Notes under the pieces: generated by a model
What the model was told of the DNA's origin: nothing
Databases searched by the model: none
Seen by the model: only the letters and a program-made list of their open reading frames with translations
Program-made: the position numbers and the translations under genes
Shown: one piece after another, positions 56,204-64,000 of the stretch
How positions within the stretch are numbered: position 1 is the first letter of the stretch
Layout: each line of letters starts with the position of its first letter
Assembly (NCBI RefSeq): GCF_017874735.1
Contig: NZ_JAGGLV010000026.1
Location: forward strand, 1-64,000
Length of the DNA stretch: 64,000 nucleotides
Reading direction: 5' to 3'
Origin: Paenibacillus silagei
Lineage (GTDB): Bacteria > Bacillota > Bacilli > Paenibacillales > Paenibacillaceae

Positions 56204-58603
56204 CTAGCTGGTCTGCGGCAGCGGATCAGCCAGCTCTGTCCTATGCTCCGGACTACGCTCCCGAACCGTCACCTTGATAACCTGCTCCCCGCTGCCCGAG
56301 CAGTCGATGAAGCGGTCAGCGGTGCCGTCTTTCTCCTCCCAATCGTTCAGCCGGAGGATGTAGCCTATCGCGGAGGTCCCCGGCAGCACTTCAATCCGTG
56401 CTACGGCATGACCTTCCTCCATGTGCTGGAAGTCCCGTTGCCCATCCTGAATGCCTGTACCCCACACCCAGAGATTCCAGCCCCGGTAATCGCCGTCCGG
56501 GCGGTCATAATGAACTTCCACAATCTTCGATCTCGGCTCAGGCTCTCCGTATTTATCATAGAGTACCATCATCGACAGTCCGGCAACCTCAACACTGCCG
56601 TTCTCCGTTTGCCGGAAGGCCTCCGGTCCGGCATGGGTATGATCGATTACGATGTTCCAGCAGCCGGAGGTCTCCGGGAGGCACTGGGTGACCGGCTCCA
56701 TATTGGCATTATAGATCACCACGATATTATTCCATGGATCTCCGCCGGCGTGATCCTTCAGTCTGTAGGCAACGATTCCGCTGTCACAGCGCAGGAACTC
56801 CAGACTGCGTTCAATCTCCTGGCGTCCGTGCAGGCGGAAGGCCGGATGTGTCCGGCGCAGCTCAATCAGACCTTTGTAATATTGAAATACTGCAATGAAT
56901 TTGCTTTTGTTCTCCCAGCGGATCGCATTGATACAGTCCGGGCTGCGGTAGCTGTTATGATCTCCGTATTTGCTGCGCAGCAGCTCATCCCCGGCATGAA
57001 GGAACGGAATTCCCTGCGAGGTCAGAATGATTCCATTAGCCAGCAACGAACGGCGTACTGTCTCATTATCCAGCACATTCTCGGGATCTACTCCCACATA
57101 CGGATTCGCCTGCTCTAGTGCGGCCTTGAGATCCCCGCCGCCCCGCAGCTTGCCGCCCTCAAGCTCCGGCAGTCCGGCTTCCCCGCGAAGTCCCCGGGTC
57201 GCCAGAATTTTGTCCCACAGGTTGAGATTATCATGTGCGGTTACATAGTTCACAGTCTCTGTAGGCGCATCGGTGAATTCATGAATCGCCCCGCTCACTC
57301 CGGACGCGATCGCACCTTCCTTGCCGTATTCCCCGGTCACGAAGCCTTTGCCCCAGCCGTCGCTGTCTCCCTTGATGGCTGCGCGGAAGTTGTCGTTGAA
57401 GACGGCGTAGCCTTTGCCGCGCTGCACGCCCTTCAGCGTCTTGGAGGCAAGCGGCGAGTCGCCGCCAGTCCACGGTTCACCATAGATCAGCAGCCCCGGA
57501 TTAATCTCCAGCCGCAGCTCCTCGGTAATCTCTCGCATGGTCACGCTGTCCATCAGCCCCATCAGATCGAAGCGGAACCCGTCAATATGGTACTCCTTAG
57601 CCCAGTAGGATAGGGAATCCTTGATATACTTGCGGACCATCGGCCGTTCTGTAGCCAGCTCATTGCCGACGCCCGAGCCGTTAGAGAGCCGGCCGCTCTG
57701 ATCATGACGGTAGTAATAGTCCGGCACCAGCGGCTGGAAGGGGCCCTTCTGGAAGCCATAGGTATGATTGTAGACCACATCCATAATCACCGAGATGCCG
57801 CGGCTGTGCAGCGCCTGGACCAGCTCCTTGAATTCCCGGATACGGGCTAGCGGGTTAGCAGGGTCTGTGCTGTAGGAGCCTTCCGGCACATTATAGTGCT
57901 GGGGGTCGTAGCCCCAGTTATAGTCTGTGAAGATGGAGGATGCCGGTTCTTCCCCTGGCTTGCCCAGCTCATCCACCGTCTGATAATCGAACACCGGCAG
58001 CAGATGAACATGCGTGATGCCCAGCTCAGCCAGATGATCAATGCCCAGCAGATGACCCGCCTCATCCCGCAGGCCGGTCTCGGTGAAGGCCTTGAATTTC
58101 CCCTTATACGTCAGACCGGAGCTAGGGTCTGACGAGAAATCGCGGACATGCAGCTCATAGATTACTGCATCTGCCGGATGCGGCAGCACCGGAGAAGCAT
58201 CGCTCTCCCAGCCGTCCGGGTCTGTCTCGGACAAATCCACAATGGCTGTGCGTGTTCCATTGGCCGATACAGCCGTAGCGTAAGGATCGGCCGCTTCATT
58301 AATCGACCCGTCCGCAAATACGGCGCGGTACATATAATATTTCCCCTTGAGGTTACCGGAAACCTGGATCGTCCATACTCCGCCCTCAGCGCGCTCCATA
58401 CTAAGAATTTTGCCGCTGTCCTTGTAATCCGCGGTCTGCGGGGTCAGCCCGTTTCCGCCTGTTGCATATAATACGAGCGACACTGTGAAGGCTGTTGGCG
58501 CCCAGACTTTGAATACACAGTATTCCGCTGTGTAGGTCAAGCCGAGGTCATTGCCTTGATAGGTATCGATTTCTTGTTCTGCTTGTATATAATTGCTGCT
58601 CAT
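56204..58603 (-). CDS. pulA: Type I pullulanase (GH13)
   Basis: A 799-residue debranching enzyme that cuts alpha-1,6 links in pullulan and branched dextrins. No signal peptide, so it acts in the cytoplasm. Order: an N-terminal CBM48-like module (about 20-110), the GH13 barrel with signature YNWGYDP, nucleophile in GFRFDLMG (about 347), acid/base in YGEPWTGG (about 373) and transition-state Asp in TAHDNLN (about 458), then a beta domain. The last about 120 residues hold a PUD/CBM41-like module (VHYDRPDGDYRGWNLWVWG, about 690), usually found at the N-terminus. Weak ribosome binding site (AGGGATGG). Confidence 0.93.
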   Translation of the reverse strand: MSSNYIQAEQEIDTYQGNDLGLTYTAEYCVFKVWAPTAFTVSLVLYATGGNGLTPQTADYKDSGKILSMERAEGGVWTIQVSGNLKGKYYMYRAVFADGSINEAADPYATAVSANGTRTAIVDLSETDPDGWESDASPVLPHPADAVIYELHVRDFSSDPSSGLTYKGKFKAFTETGLRDEAGHLLGIDHLAELGITHVHLLPVFDYQTVDELGKPGEEPASSIFTDYNWGYDPQHYNVPEGSYSTDPANPLARIREFKELVQALHSRGISVIMDVVYNHTYGFQKGPFQPLVPDYYYRHDQSGRLSNGSGVGNELATERPMVRKYIKDSLSYWAKEYHIDGFRFDLMGLMDSVTMREITEELRLEINPGLLIYGEPWTGGDSPLASKTLKGVQRGKGYAVFNDNFRAAIKGDSDGWGKGFVTGEYGKEGAIASGVSGAIHEFTDAPTETVNYVTAHDNLNLWDKILATRGLRGEAGLPELEGGKLRGGGDLKAALEQANPYVGVDPENVLDNETVRRSLLANGIILTSQGIPFLHAGDELLRSKYGDHNSYRSPDCINAIRWENKSKFIAVFQYYKGLIELRRTHPAFRLHGRQEIERSLEFLRCDSGIVAYRLKDHAGGDPWNNIVVIYNANMEPVTQCLPETSGCWNIVIDHTHAGPEAFRQTENGSVEVAGLSMMVLYDKYGEPEPRSKIVEVHYDRPDGDYRGWNLWVWGTGIQDGQRDFQHMEEGHAVARIEVLPGTSAIGYILRLNDWEEKDGTADRFIDCSGSGEQVIKVTVRERSPEHRTELADPLPQTS

Positions 58604-58870
58604 TGCTATTCACCATCCCTACGCTCATCCGTAATACTCCCGGAGAACTATCATTCTATTACTATCAAGCTATGTCCACATTCTCCTTAACTAATACTTT
58701 GTACTTGCACAGCTCTGCAAGCGGATGACGCCGGAATTGCTACATAGGGTTCATTATATAATATGTAACACTATGTTCACAGGTCTGGGTTAAGGGTTGA
58801 ATTGTGTCACCGGATATATCCTATATCGGCATGGATCGCCGGGGAATTAAGCTAATGAAGTTCCAAAACA
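58604..58870. other. Intergenic region before pulA
   Basis: It contains an AT-rich tract with a TATAAT-like element (TATTATATAATG on the minus strand, near 58753-58764) that could be the pulA -10; no convincing -35 or cre was seen. No small gene is visible. Confidence 0.4.
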
Positions 58871-60115
58871 TCATGACCGCTTCCGCAGCACCCTGCCATA
58901 TAACGCAATCACAGGTAGCAGCAGGAAGCCCGCCGACAGCAGCGAAGCTCTGATAGAGATCCGGCTGCCGATATATCCTACAACCGGACCGCCTGCACTC
59001 TGACCCAGGGCATCGGACTGGCTGATCATCGACAAGAGTGTAGCCCGGTTCCGGGATGGCAGCTTTGTGTTCAGCCAGGTGGTATAGATCGGGTCGCTGA
59101 CCGAAGCGACCACCCCCAGGAGCAGTACCGCCCCGATAGCCCAGTAGAAATTAGGCGCAAGTGCCACCAATATAATGCAGCAGGCACGTACGGAGGTCAG
59201 GAGGAACAAGGCGGCCGCTACTTGACGTTCCTTTTGCAAATCAATGATTGTCCCGGCCATATAGACAGCCAGCACACTCAGCAGAGTCGTCGCCGCACTG
59301 ATCAGCCCGAAGCCGGCCGCCATCGAGACTCCAATCTCCGGGAACCCGACTTCGTTCATAAGAAAGACTGGCCATAGGCGATCATATCCTTCAGACGCAG
59401 CACCGCTGAATAAAGTTACAACCGTCAGCAGCAGGAGCAGCGGATGATGCCTCAGGATAGAGATGCCGCTGACCCAGGTCTTGCCCAGCTCACGGATAGC
59501 GGAGGAATGCGGCGCACGCTCCCGGCGTATGAACCCCGTCTCCTTCATGTGCCGGATCAATATGAACCCCAGGACGAAATAGATGACTCCACCCGCCAGA
59601 AAAGGGAGATTAGACGCAACCTGGGATAATCCTACGCTGACCGCAATGCCTAGCAGAGAGGCGCTTAAAGAGAAGATTTTGGAGCGCATAAAGATTCTTC
59701 CAGCCTGCTCTTCCTCAAGTTCATCCATGATCCATGCGGTATCCGCTCCGCTCAGGAAGGTCCAGCCGATCCCGTACAGCATCTGGGAGATCAGCAGCCA
59801 GCCGAAGGCAGGCAACAGGGAAGCCGGATGCATGATCCAGACAATACTCCCTTCGAGGACAAAGGCACTCCCCAGAACGAACACGGCAATAATGACGGAC
59901 AGTCTGCGGCTATAGGTATCAGCGACCACTCCGGTGATTCCCTCGAACACAAGCACCGTTATCTCCAGCACCGTTCCAATCAGCACAAGCTGAAGCGGAT
60001 TCAGTTTAAGGTCAACTACATAATAAATACTGTAGGTTGTGAATATCGTACTGGCGGCAAGCGACAACATAAACACATGGATCAAATAAATCTGTGAAGC
60101 ACTGAATCTCTGCAC
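58871..60115 (-). CDS. MFS transporter
   Basis: A 414-residue protein with about twelve membrane segments of the major facilitator type; the loop between segments 2 and 3 reads GVVADTYSRRLS, close to the family GxLaDrxGrr motif. Substrate unknown; drug and sugar exporters share this form. I start at the GTG at 60115 with GGAGG 11 bases upstream. An in-frame ATG at 60148 lies before the binding site. Confidence 0.83.
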   Translation of the reverse strand: MQRFSASQIYLIHVFMLSLAASTIFTTYSIYYVVDLKLNPLQLVLIGTVLEITVLVFEGITGVVADTYSRRLSVIIAVFVLGSAFVLEGSIVWIMHPASLLPAFGWLLISQMLYGIGWTFLSGADTAWIMDELEEEQAGRIFMRSKIFSLSASLLGIAVSVGLSQVASNLPFLAGGVIYFVLGFILIRHMKETGFIRRERAPHSSAIRELGKTWVSGISILRHHPLLLLLTVVTLFSGAASEGYDRLWPVFLMNEVGFPEIGVSMAAGFGLISAATTLLSVLAVYMAGTIIDLQKERQVAAALFLLTSVRACCIILVALAPNFYWAIGAVLLLGVVASVSDPIYTTWLNTKLPSRNRATLLSMISQSDALGQSAGGPVVGYIGSRISIRASLLSAGFLLLPVIALYGRVLRKRS

Positions 60116-60202
60116 AATGGTTCCACCCTCCGAAAGTAATGGACACATTATATAAAATAACGCCCGGGCGGGCGGTTCCAGATTTGCTGAAATTCAAATA
60201 AC

Positions 60203-60233
60203 CGCAAAAAAAAGCCCCCTGTAAAGGGGGCCG
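60203..60233 (-). terminator. Terminator of the pts operon
   Basis: GGCCCCCT-TTAC-AGGGGGCT is followed on the minus strand by eight T. Confidence 0.92.
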
Positions 60234-60273
60234 GAAAGTAGTTGGAGTTATAAACCAATGCTTGAGTAAAGAA

Positions 60274-61986
60274 TTAATTCACGCGGGACTGCACCAGTGC
60301 GGCTACTTCCTCGGCCGTGCCGAGCTGCAGGGCCTGGGCAGCCATTTCCTTCATATCGGCCGCAGACAGCTTCGAGATCTGGCTGCGTGCTGGCAGGATG
60401 GAGGTAGCGCTCATGCTGAATTCATCGAGGCCAAGACCGAGCAGCAGAGGAATAGCTGTGGCATCCCCCGCCATTTCTCCGCACATCCCTGTCCACTTGC
60501 CTTCGGCGTGTGCAGCATCAATGACGATTTTGACCAGTCGCAGAATTGCCGGGTTGTACGGCTGATACAGGTAGGCTACCTGTTCATTCATACGGTCCGC
60601 AGCCATTGTATATTGGATAAGATCGTTGGTTCCGATACTGAAGAAATCCACTTCCTTGGCGAACTGATCCGCCAGTACAGCCGTCGAAGGAATCTCTACC
60701 ATGATGCCCAGCTGGATGCTGTCGGACACTTCTTTGCCTTCTTCACGCAGCTTGGTCTTCTCTTCCAGCAGCAGATCACGGGCTGCACGGAATTCACCAA
60801 GGGTAGCGATCATCGGGAACATAATGCGCAGGTCGCCGTGGGCGCTTGCTCTGAGCAAGGCGCGCAGCTGGGTGCGGAAGATATCCTGACGGTCCAGACA
60901 GAGACGGATCGCACGGTAGCCGAGGAACGGGTTCATTTCCTTCGGCAGCTCCAGATAAGGCAGCTCCTTGTCTCCGCCGATATCCAGCGTACGCACTACA
61001 ACCGGCTTGCCTTGCATATTCTCAAGCACCGTCTTGTAGGCATTATACTGGATCTCTTCGGAAGGCAGCTTGTCGCGGCCCATATAGAGGAACTCGGTGC
61101 GGTACAGACCTACACCTTCGCCGCCGTTCTCAATAACGCCAGTCACATCATTCGGAGTCCCGATGTTGGCTGCCAGCTCTACATGCTTGCCGTCGGCAGA
61201 TACCGTTGGCTCGTCGCGGAGCTTTTTCCATTCAGCAATCTGAAGATTGTAAGCTTCCTGCTTCGCTGTATACTCGGCTACCTCAGCTTCGGAAGGGTTA
61301 ATCAGCACATCGCCGCTCAGACCATCCACGATAACCAGATCGCCTGCTTTGACCAGGGACATCACGTTCTTCGTGCCCACAACCGCCGGAATCTCCAGGG
61401 AACGGGCCATAATGGCCGAATGGGATGTCCGTCCGCCGATATTGGTGGTGAAGCCTTTGACGAAATTGCGGTTAAGCTGTGCTGTATCCGATGGGGTCAG
61501 ATCCAGGGCAATAACGATAACCTCTTCACTGATCTCAGCCGGGCTCACATAGTGAATGCCAAGCAGGTGGTTCAGCACACGTTTGGTTACGTCACGCATA
61601 TCTGCTGCACGTTCCTGCAGGTAAGCGCTCTTCATGTTCTGGAACATTTCCACGAATTGATTAGCTACTTCATTCAGTGCGTAGTCCGCATTTACCGATT
61701 CCTCACGGATTTTGTCCATTACAGGGGTAATGAGCTCAGGATCATCAAGGATCAGCAGATGTGATTCGAAAATCTCCGCCTTCTTCTCGCCAAGCTCAGC
61801 CAGGGTACGCTCTTTGATGGTCTGAAGTTCGCCTCTGGATTTGTCCAGGGCGTCATTCAGCTTCGCAAGCTCAGCGTCCACATCCGTGACCGCTGTTTTG
61901 GTAATGGTATAGTCCGGGTGTTCCAGGATAAAGGCACGGGCTACTGCAATACCTGCGGAAGCCGCGATTCCTGAAATTTTATTCAT
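60274..61986 (-). CDS. ptsI: PTS enzyme I
   Basis: A 570-residue phosphoenolpyruvate-protein phosphotransferase, the first cytoplasmic component of all PTS sugar uptake. The phosphorylated His189 is in [13 protein letters not shown]. The PEP-binding barrel with [31 protein letters not shown] and the active-site Cys region GMCGEMAGD is intact. The start overlaps the end of ptsH by eight bases. Confidence 0.97.
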   Translation of the reverse strand: MNKISGIAASAGIAVARAFILEHPDYTITKTAVTDVDAELAKLNDALDKSRGELQTIKERTLAELGEKKAEIFESHLLILDDPELITPVMDKIREESVNADYALNEVANQFVEMFQNMKSAYLQERAADMRDVTKRVLNHLLGIHYVSPAEISEEVIVIALDLTPSDTAQLNRNFVKGFTTNIGGRTSHSAIMARSLEIPAVVGTKNVMSLVKAGDLVIVDGLSGDVLINPSEAEVAEYTAKQEAYNLQIAEWKKLRDEPTVSADGKHVELAANIGTPNDVTGVIENGGEGVGLYRTEFLYMGRDKLPSEEIQYNAYKTVLENMQGKPVVVRTLDIGGDKELPYLELPKEMNPFLGYRAIRLCLDRQDIFRTQLRALLRASAHGDLRIMFPMIATLGEFRAARDLLLEEKTKLREEGKEVSDSIQLGIMVEIPSTAVLADQFAKEVDFFSIGTNDLIQYTMAADRMNEQVAYLYQPYNPAILRLVKIVIDAAHAEGKWTGMCGEMAGDATAIPLLLGLGLDEFSMSATSILPARSQISKLSAADMKEMAAQALQLGTAEEVAALVQSRVN

Positions 61987-62254
61987 GAACTTCTCCCAGC
62001 CCTTCTTTAACCATAACCTCCTGCAACGCGTTCAGTGCTTCTGCTTCTTCACTGCCTTCAGTAATAAGAGTCAGGGTATCTCCTGCTTCAAGGCCCAGGG
62101 AGAGAACGCCCAGGATGGATTTAAGGGTAACTTTTTTGCCTTTAGCTTCTGCAAAAGCTTCAGTGCCTTTGAATTTTGTAGCTGTATTTACCAGCGCTGT
62201 TGCCGGGCGTGCGTGAATTCCGTCTTCGTCAATAATTCTGAAAGTTGTTTGCAT
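61979..62254 (-). CDS. ptsH: Phosphocarrier protein HPr
   Basis: A 91-residue HPr. His14 in GIHARPAT takes the phosphate from enzyme I, and Ser46 in [11 protein letters not shown] is the regulatory site phosphorylated by HPr kinase, which makes it the co-repressor of CcpA. Start is the ATG at 62254; no strong ribosome binding site is seen. It sits between ptsG and ptsI. Confidence 0.96.
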   Translation of the reverse strand: MQTTFRIIDEDGIHARPATALVNTATKFKGTEAFAEAKGKKVTLKSILGVLSLGLEAGDTLTLITEGSEEAEALNALQEVMVKEGLGEVHE

Positions 62255-62329
62255 AATATAATCCAACTCGCTTTCTGTTAATTTGGGATGGTGAATTATA
62301 GTGAAGGCTTGCGCTCCCCTTCATTATAA

Positions 62330-62345
62330 TGGAAGCGCTTCGCCA
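62330..62345. promoter_or_regulatory. Candidate cre/promoter between ptsG and ptsH
   Basis: TGGAAGCGCTTCGCCA is a near-palindrome with the AAGCGCTT core of a cre site. On the minus strand it lies within the 17-base spacer of a weak promoter (GTGCAA, then TATAAT at about 62328-62323). This could give ptsHI its own transcript under catabolite control. Confidence 0.4.
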
Positions 62346-62354
62346 TTGCACATT

Positions 62355-64000
62355 TTACTGAATGGTGATGATATCCTTGTCGCCGATGACGACTCTGCCC
62401 GGCTTATTCAAGGTAACGGAGGAGCCTTCCGGCAGGTTGGAGAAGATGACCGGAGAGATGACAGAAGGTGCATTCGCCTTCACATACTCCATATCCACTT
62501 CCATAATCGGCTGTCCGGCAGCTACCAGATCGCCTTCCTCCACCAGAACCGTGAAGCCCTGGCCCTTAAGCTTAACGGTGTTGACCCCGATATGCACAAG
62601 GACTTCCTTGCCGCCGTCTGACATGATGCCAATGGCGTGCTTACTAGGGAACACGTTGAATACCTTGCCGTATACCGGCGAAGCAATCTTGCCGTCTTCG
62701 GACAGGAAGGCGAAGCCGTCACCGGTCATTTTCTGCGAGAAGACCGCATCAGGAACCTCTGTAATATCCATCAGCTGGCCGTTTACCGGAGATACGATAT
62801 CCTCAGGGATAATAGCGTCTCCCTGCTCGCCGGCCTGTTGTTCAAGCTCCGGCTTCGGAGCAGCAGGGGCTGCAGCCGGTGTTCTGCCGTTCATCACATC
62901 CTGAATCTGTGACTTGATCGTGTCCGAACGTGTGCCGAAGATCGCTTGTACGTTGTTACCCACTTCAAGAACACCAGACGCACCCAGCTTCTTCAGCCGG
63001 TTCTTGTCTACGCCCGCTTTGTCCTTCACTTCGACCCGCAGGCGCGTAATGCAGGCATCCAGATGGGTGATGTTCTCTTTGCCGCCCAGGGCGGACAGAA
63101 TGTTGCGCGGCAGATCGTCGCCTGTCTTGGACACACTCTCCAAGCTTACCTCATCCTCATCCTCGGAGGCATCCTCACGGCCGGGAGTCTTCAGGTTGAA
63201 CTTACGGATGACGAAGCGGAACCCGAAGTAATAGATCACGGCCAGTACCAGACCTACCGGGATAACCAGCCACCAGGCGGTACGGTTCGGAATGACGCCG
63301 AACAGCACATAGTCGATGAACCCGCCGGAGAAGGTCATGCCGATTTTGACATTCAAGAGGTGCATGGTCATGAAGGACAAGCCTGCGAATACAGCATGGA
63401 CGGCGAACAGCAGCGGAGCCACGAACAGGAAGGAGAATTCCAGCGGCTCGGTGATCCCCGTCAGGAACGAGGTTAACGCAGCGGAAACCATCAAGCTTCC
63501 GACAATCCGTCTGTTCTCAGGCTTCGACTCATGGTAGATCGCAAGAGCCGCTGCCGGAAGACCGAACATCATGAACGGATATTTACCGGTTGTAAATGTA
63601 CCCGCTGTGAACTCCACACCGTCACGAAGCTGCTGCATGAAGATTCGCTGGTCACCTCGGACCAGATCGCCTGCCTTGTCAATATAGCTTCCGAATTCAT
63701 ACCAGAACGGTGAATAGAAGATATGGTGCAGGCCGAACGGAATCAGGGAGCGCTCGATGACCCCGAAGATAAAGGCCGACAGCGTCAGGTTGGTATTAAT
63801 CATACTCTGTGACACATAGTTCAGACCGTGCTGGATCGGCGGCCACACAATCGTGAGCGCAAGACCGAGCATCAGGGAGGTCACTGCCGTCATAATCGGT
63901 ACGAAACGTTTACCCGCGAAGAAGCCCAGATACGACGGCAATTCTATACGGAAGAACCTTTTGTACATGGATGCGGCCAATATCCCGACCAGGATACCAC
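62355..64000 (-). CDS. ptsG: PTS glucose-type transporter EIICBA (N-terminus cut by window end)
   Basis: The last about 548 codons of an enzyme IICBA of the glucose family; the reading frame stays open to the window edge, so the first part (about 120-150 residues of EIIC) is missing. Seen are the second half of EIIC ([30 protein letters not shown]), EIIB with its phospho-Cys in [11 protein letters not shown], a Pro/Ala linker ([10 protein letters not shown]) and EIIA with phospho-His in [10 protein letters not shown]. Order C-B-A and the following ptsHI match B. subtilis ptsGHI. Glucose is the likely substrate; N-acetylglucosamine or maltose types are close relatives. Confidence 0.93.
   Translation of the reverse strand, partial: GILVGILAASMYKRFFRIELPSYLGFFAGKRFVPIMTAVTSLMLGLALTIVWPPIQHGLNYVSQSMINTNLTLSAFIFGVIERSLIPFGLHHIFYSPFWYEFGSYIDKAGDLVRGDQRIFMQQLRDGVEFTAGTFTTGKYPFMMFGLPAAALAIYHESKPENRRIVGSLMVSAALTSFLTGITEPLEFSFLFVAPLLFAVHAVFAGLSFMTMHLLNVKIGMTFSGGFIDYVLFGVIPNRTAWWLVIPVGLVLAVIYYFGFRFVIRKFNLKTPGREDASEDEDEVSLESVSKTGDDLPRNILSALGGKENITHLDACITRLRVEVKDKAGVDKNRLKKLGASGVLEVGNNVQAIFGTRSDTIKSQIQDVMNGRTPAAAPAAPKPELEQQAGEQGDAIIPEDIVSPVNGQLMDITEVPDAVFSQKMTGDGFAFLSEDGKIASPVYGKVFNVFPSKHAIGIMSDGGKEVLVHIGVNTVKLKGQGFTVLVEEGDLVAAGQPIMEVDMEYVKANAPSVISPVIFSNLPEGSSVTLNKPGRVVIGDKDIITIQ

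Overview
The window looks like a chromosomal segment of a spore-forming Firmicute, most likely Paenibacillus or a close relative. The evidence is the mix of a Spo0E-like phosphatase, CotF-like coat proteins, a tRNA-Phe T-box in front of pheST, a GH51 arabinofuranosidase, XylFGH with a LytS/YesN-type regulator, a type I pullulanase, AGGAGG ribosome binding sites and a G+C content that reads slightly above half. No rRNA, tRNA, transposase, integrase or CRISPR array was found.

Layout. 1-0.8 kb: a TAGG tetranucleotide run and a 51-bp tandem repeat array. 0.8-2.7 kb: abfA (GH51) with a small Cys-rich protein. 2.7-4.2 kb: an atypical peptide deformylase overlapping a methyltransferase. 4.2-8.2 kb (minus): a 5'-3' exonuclease, an ArsC/Spx-like protein, an RluA-type pseudouridine synthase coupled to a PduO-type adenosyltransferase, and a methyltransferase. 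8.5-10.6 kb: a chemoreceptor. 10.6-14.6 kb (minus): an alpha/beta hydrolase, a Spo0E-like protein, an alaR-alaT-like pair and two coat-type proteins. 14.8-23 kb: a DAO-family flavoprotein and an extracytoplasmic flavin reductase cluster (two FAD lipoproteins and an FMN-carrier lipoprotein) with a CitA/CitT-type two-component system. 23-24.6 kb: a divergent LUD protein / Crp-Fnr pair that reads more AT-rich. 24.6-29.4 kb (minus): an MFS protein, a zinc-ribbon protein, a 26-residue membrane peptide, a DUF350 protein and MutS2. 29.5-31.7 kb: a YvlD-like membrane protein, a diguanylate cyclase and a CuA-type cupredoxin lipoprotein.

31.7-40.9 kb is a xylose block flanked by 51-bp repeat arrays: a membrane-anchored sugar-binding sensor, a LytS-type kinase and a YesN-type regulator, followed by xylF-xylG-xylH, with catabolite-response (cre-like) sites before both units. 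41-48 kb (minus): a very long ZapA-coiled-coil fusion and pheST with its T-box. In Bacillus subtilis zapA and mutS2-yshE lie close together, so the xylose block and its neighbours appear to occupy space inside an ancestral pheST-zapA-mutS2-yshE cluster.

48-54 kb: four + strand genes joined by ATGA overlaps encode a large secreted repeat protein, a membrane-fusion protein with a Gly-rich tail, and a MacB-type ATPase and permease. 54-60 kb: a second diguanylate cyclase, a pullulanase with a C-terminal PUD-like domain, and an MFS transporter. 60-64 kb (minus): ptsG (cut by the window end), ptsH and ptsI.

The main theme is plant and storage polysaccharide use (arabinan, xylose, pullulan, PTS sugars) under CcpA-type control, plus an unusual extracytoplasmic redox cluster. 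The strongest unexplained signals are the dispersed 51-bp repeats, whose hairpin stems show compensatory changes between loci, the giant ZapA fusion, and the four-gene secreted protein/MacAB operon. All identifications are by reading the translated sequence; no database search was run.
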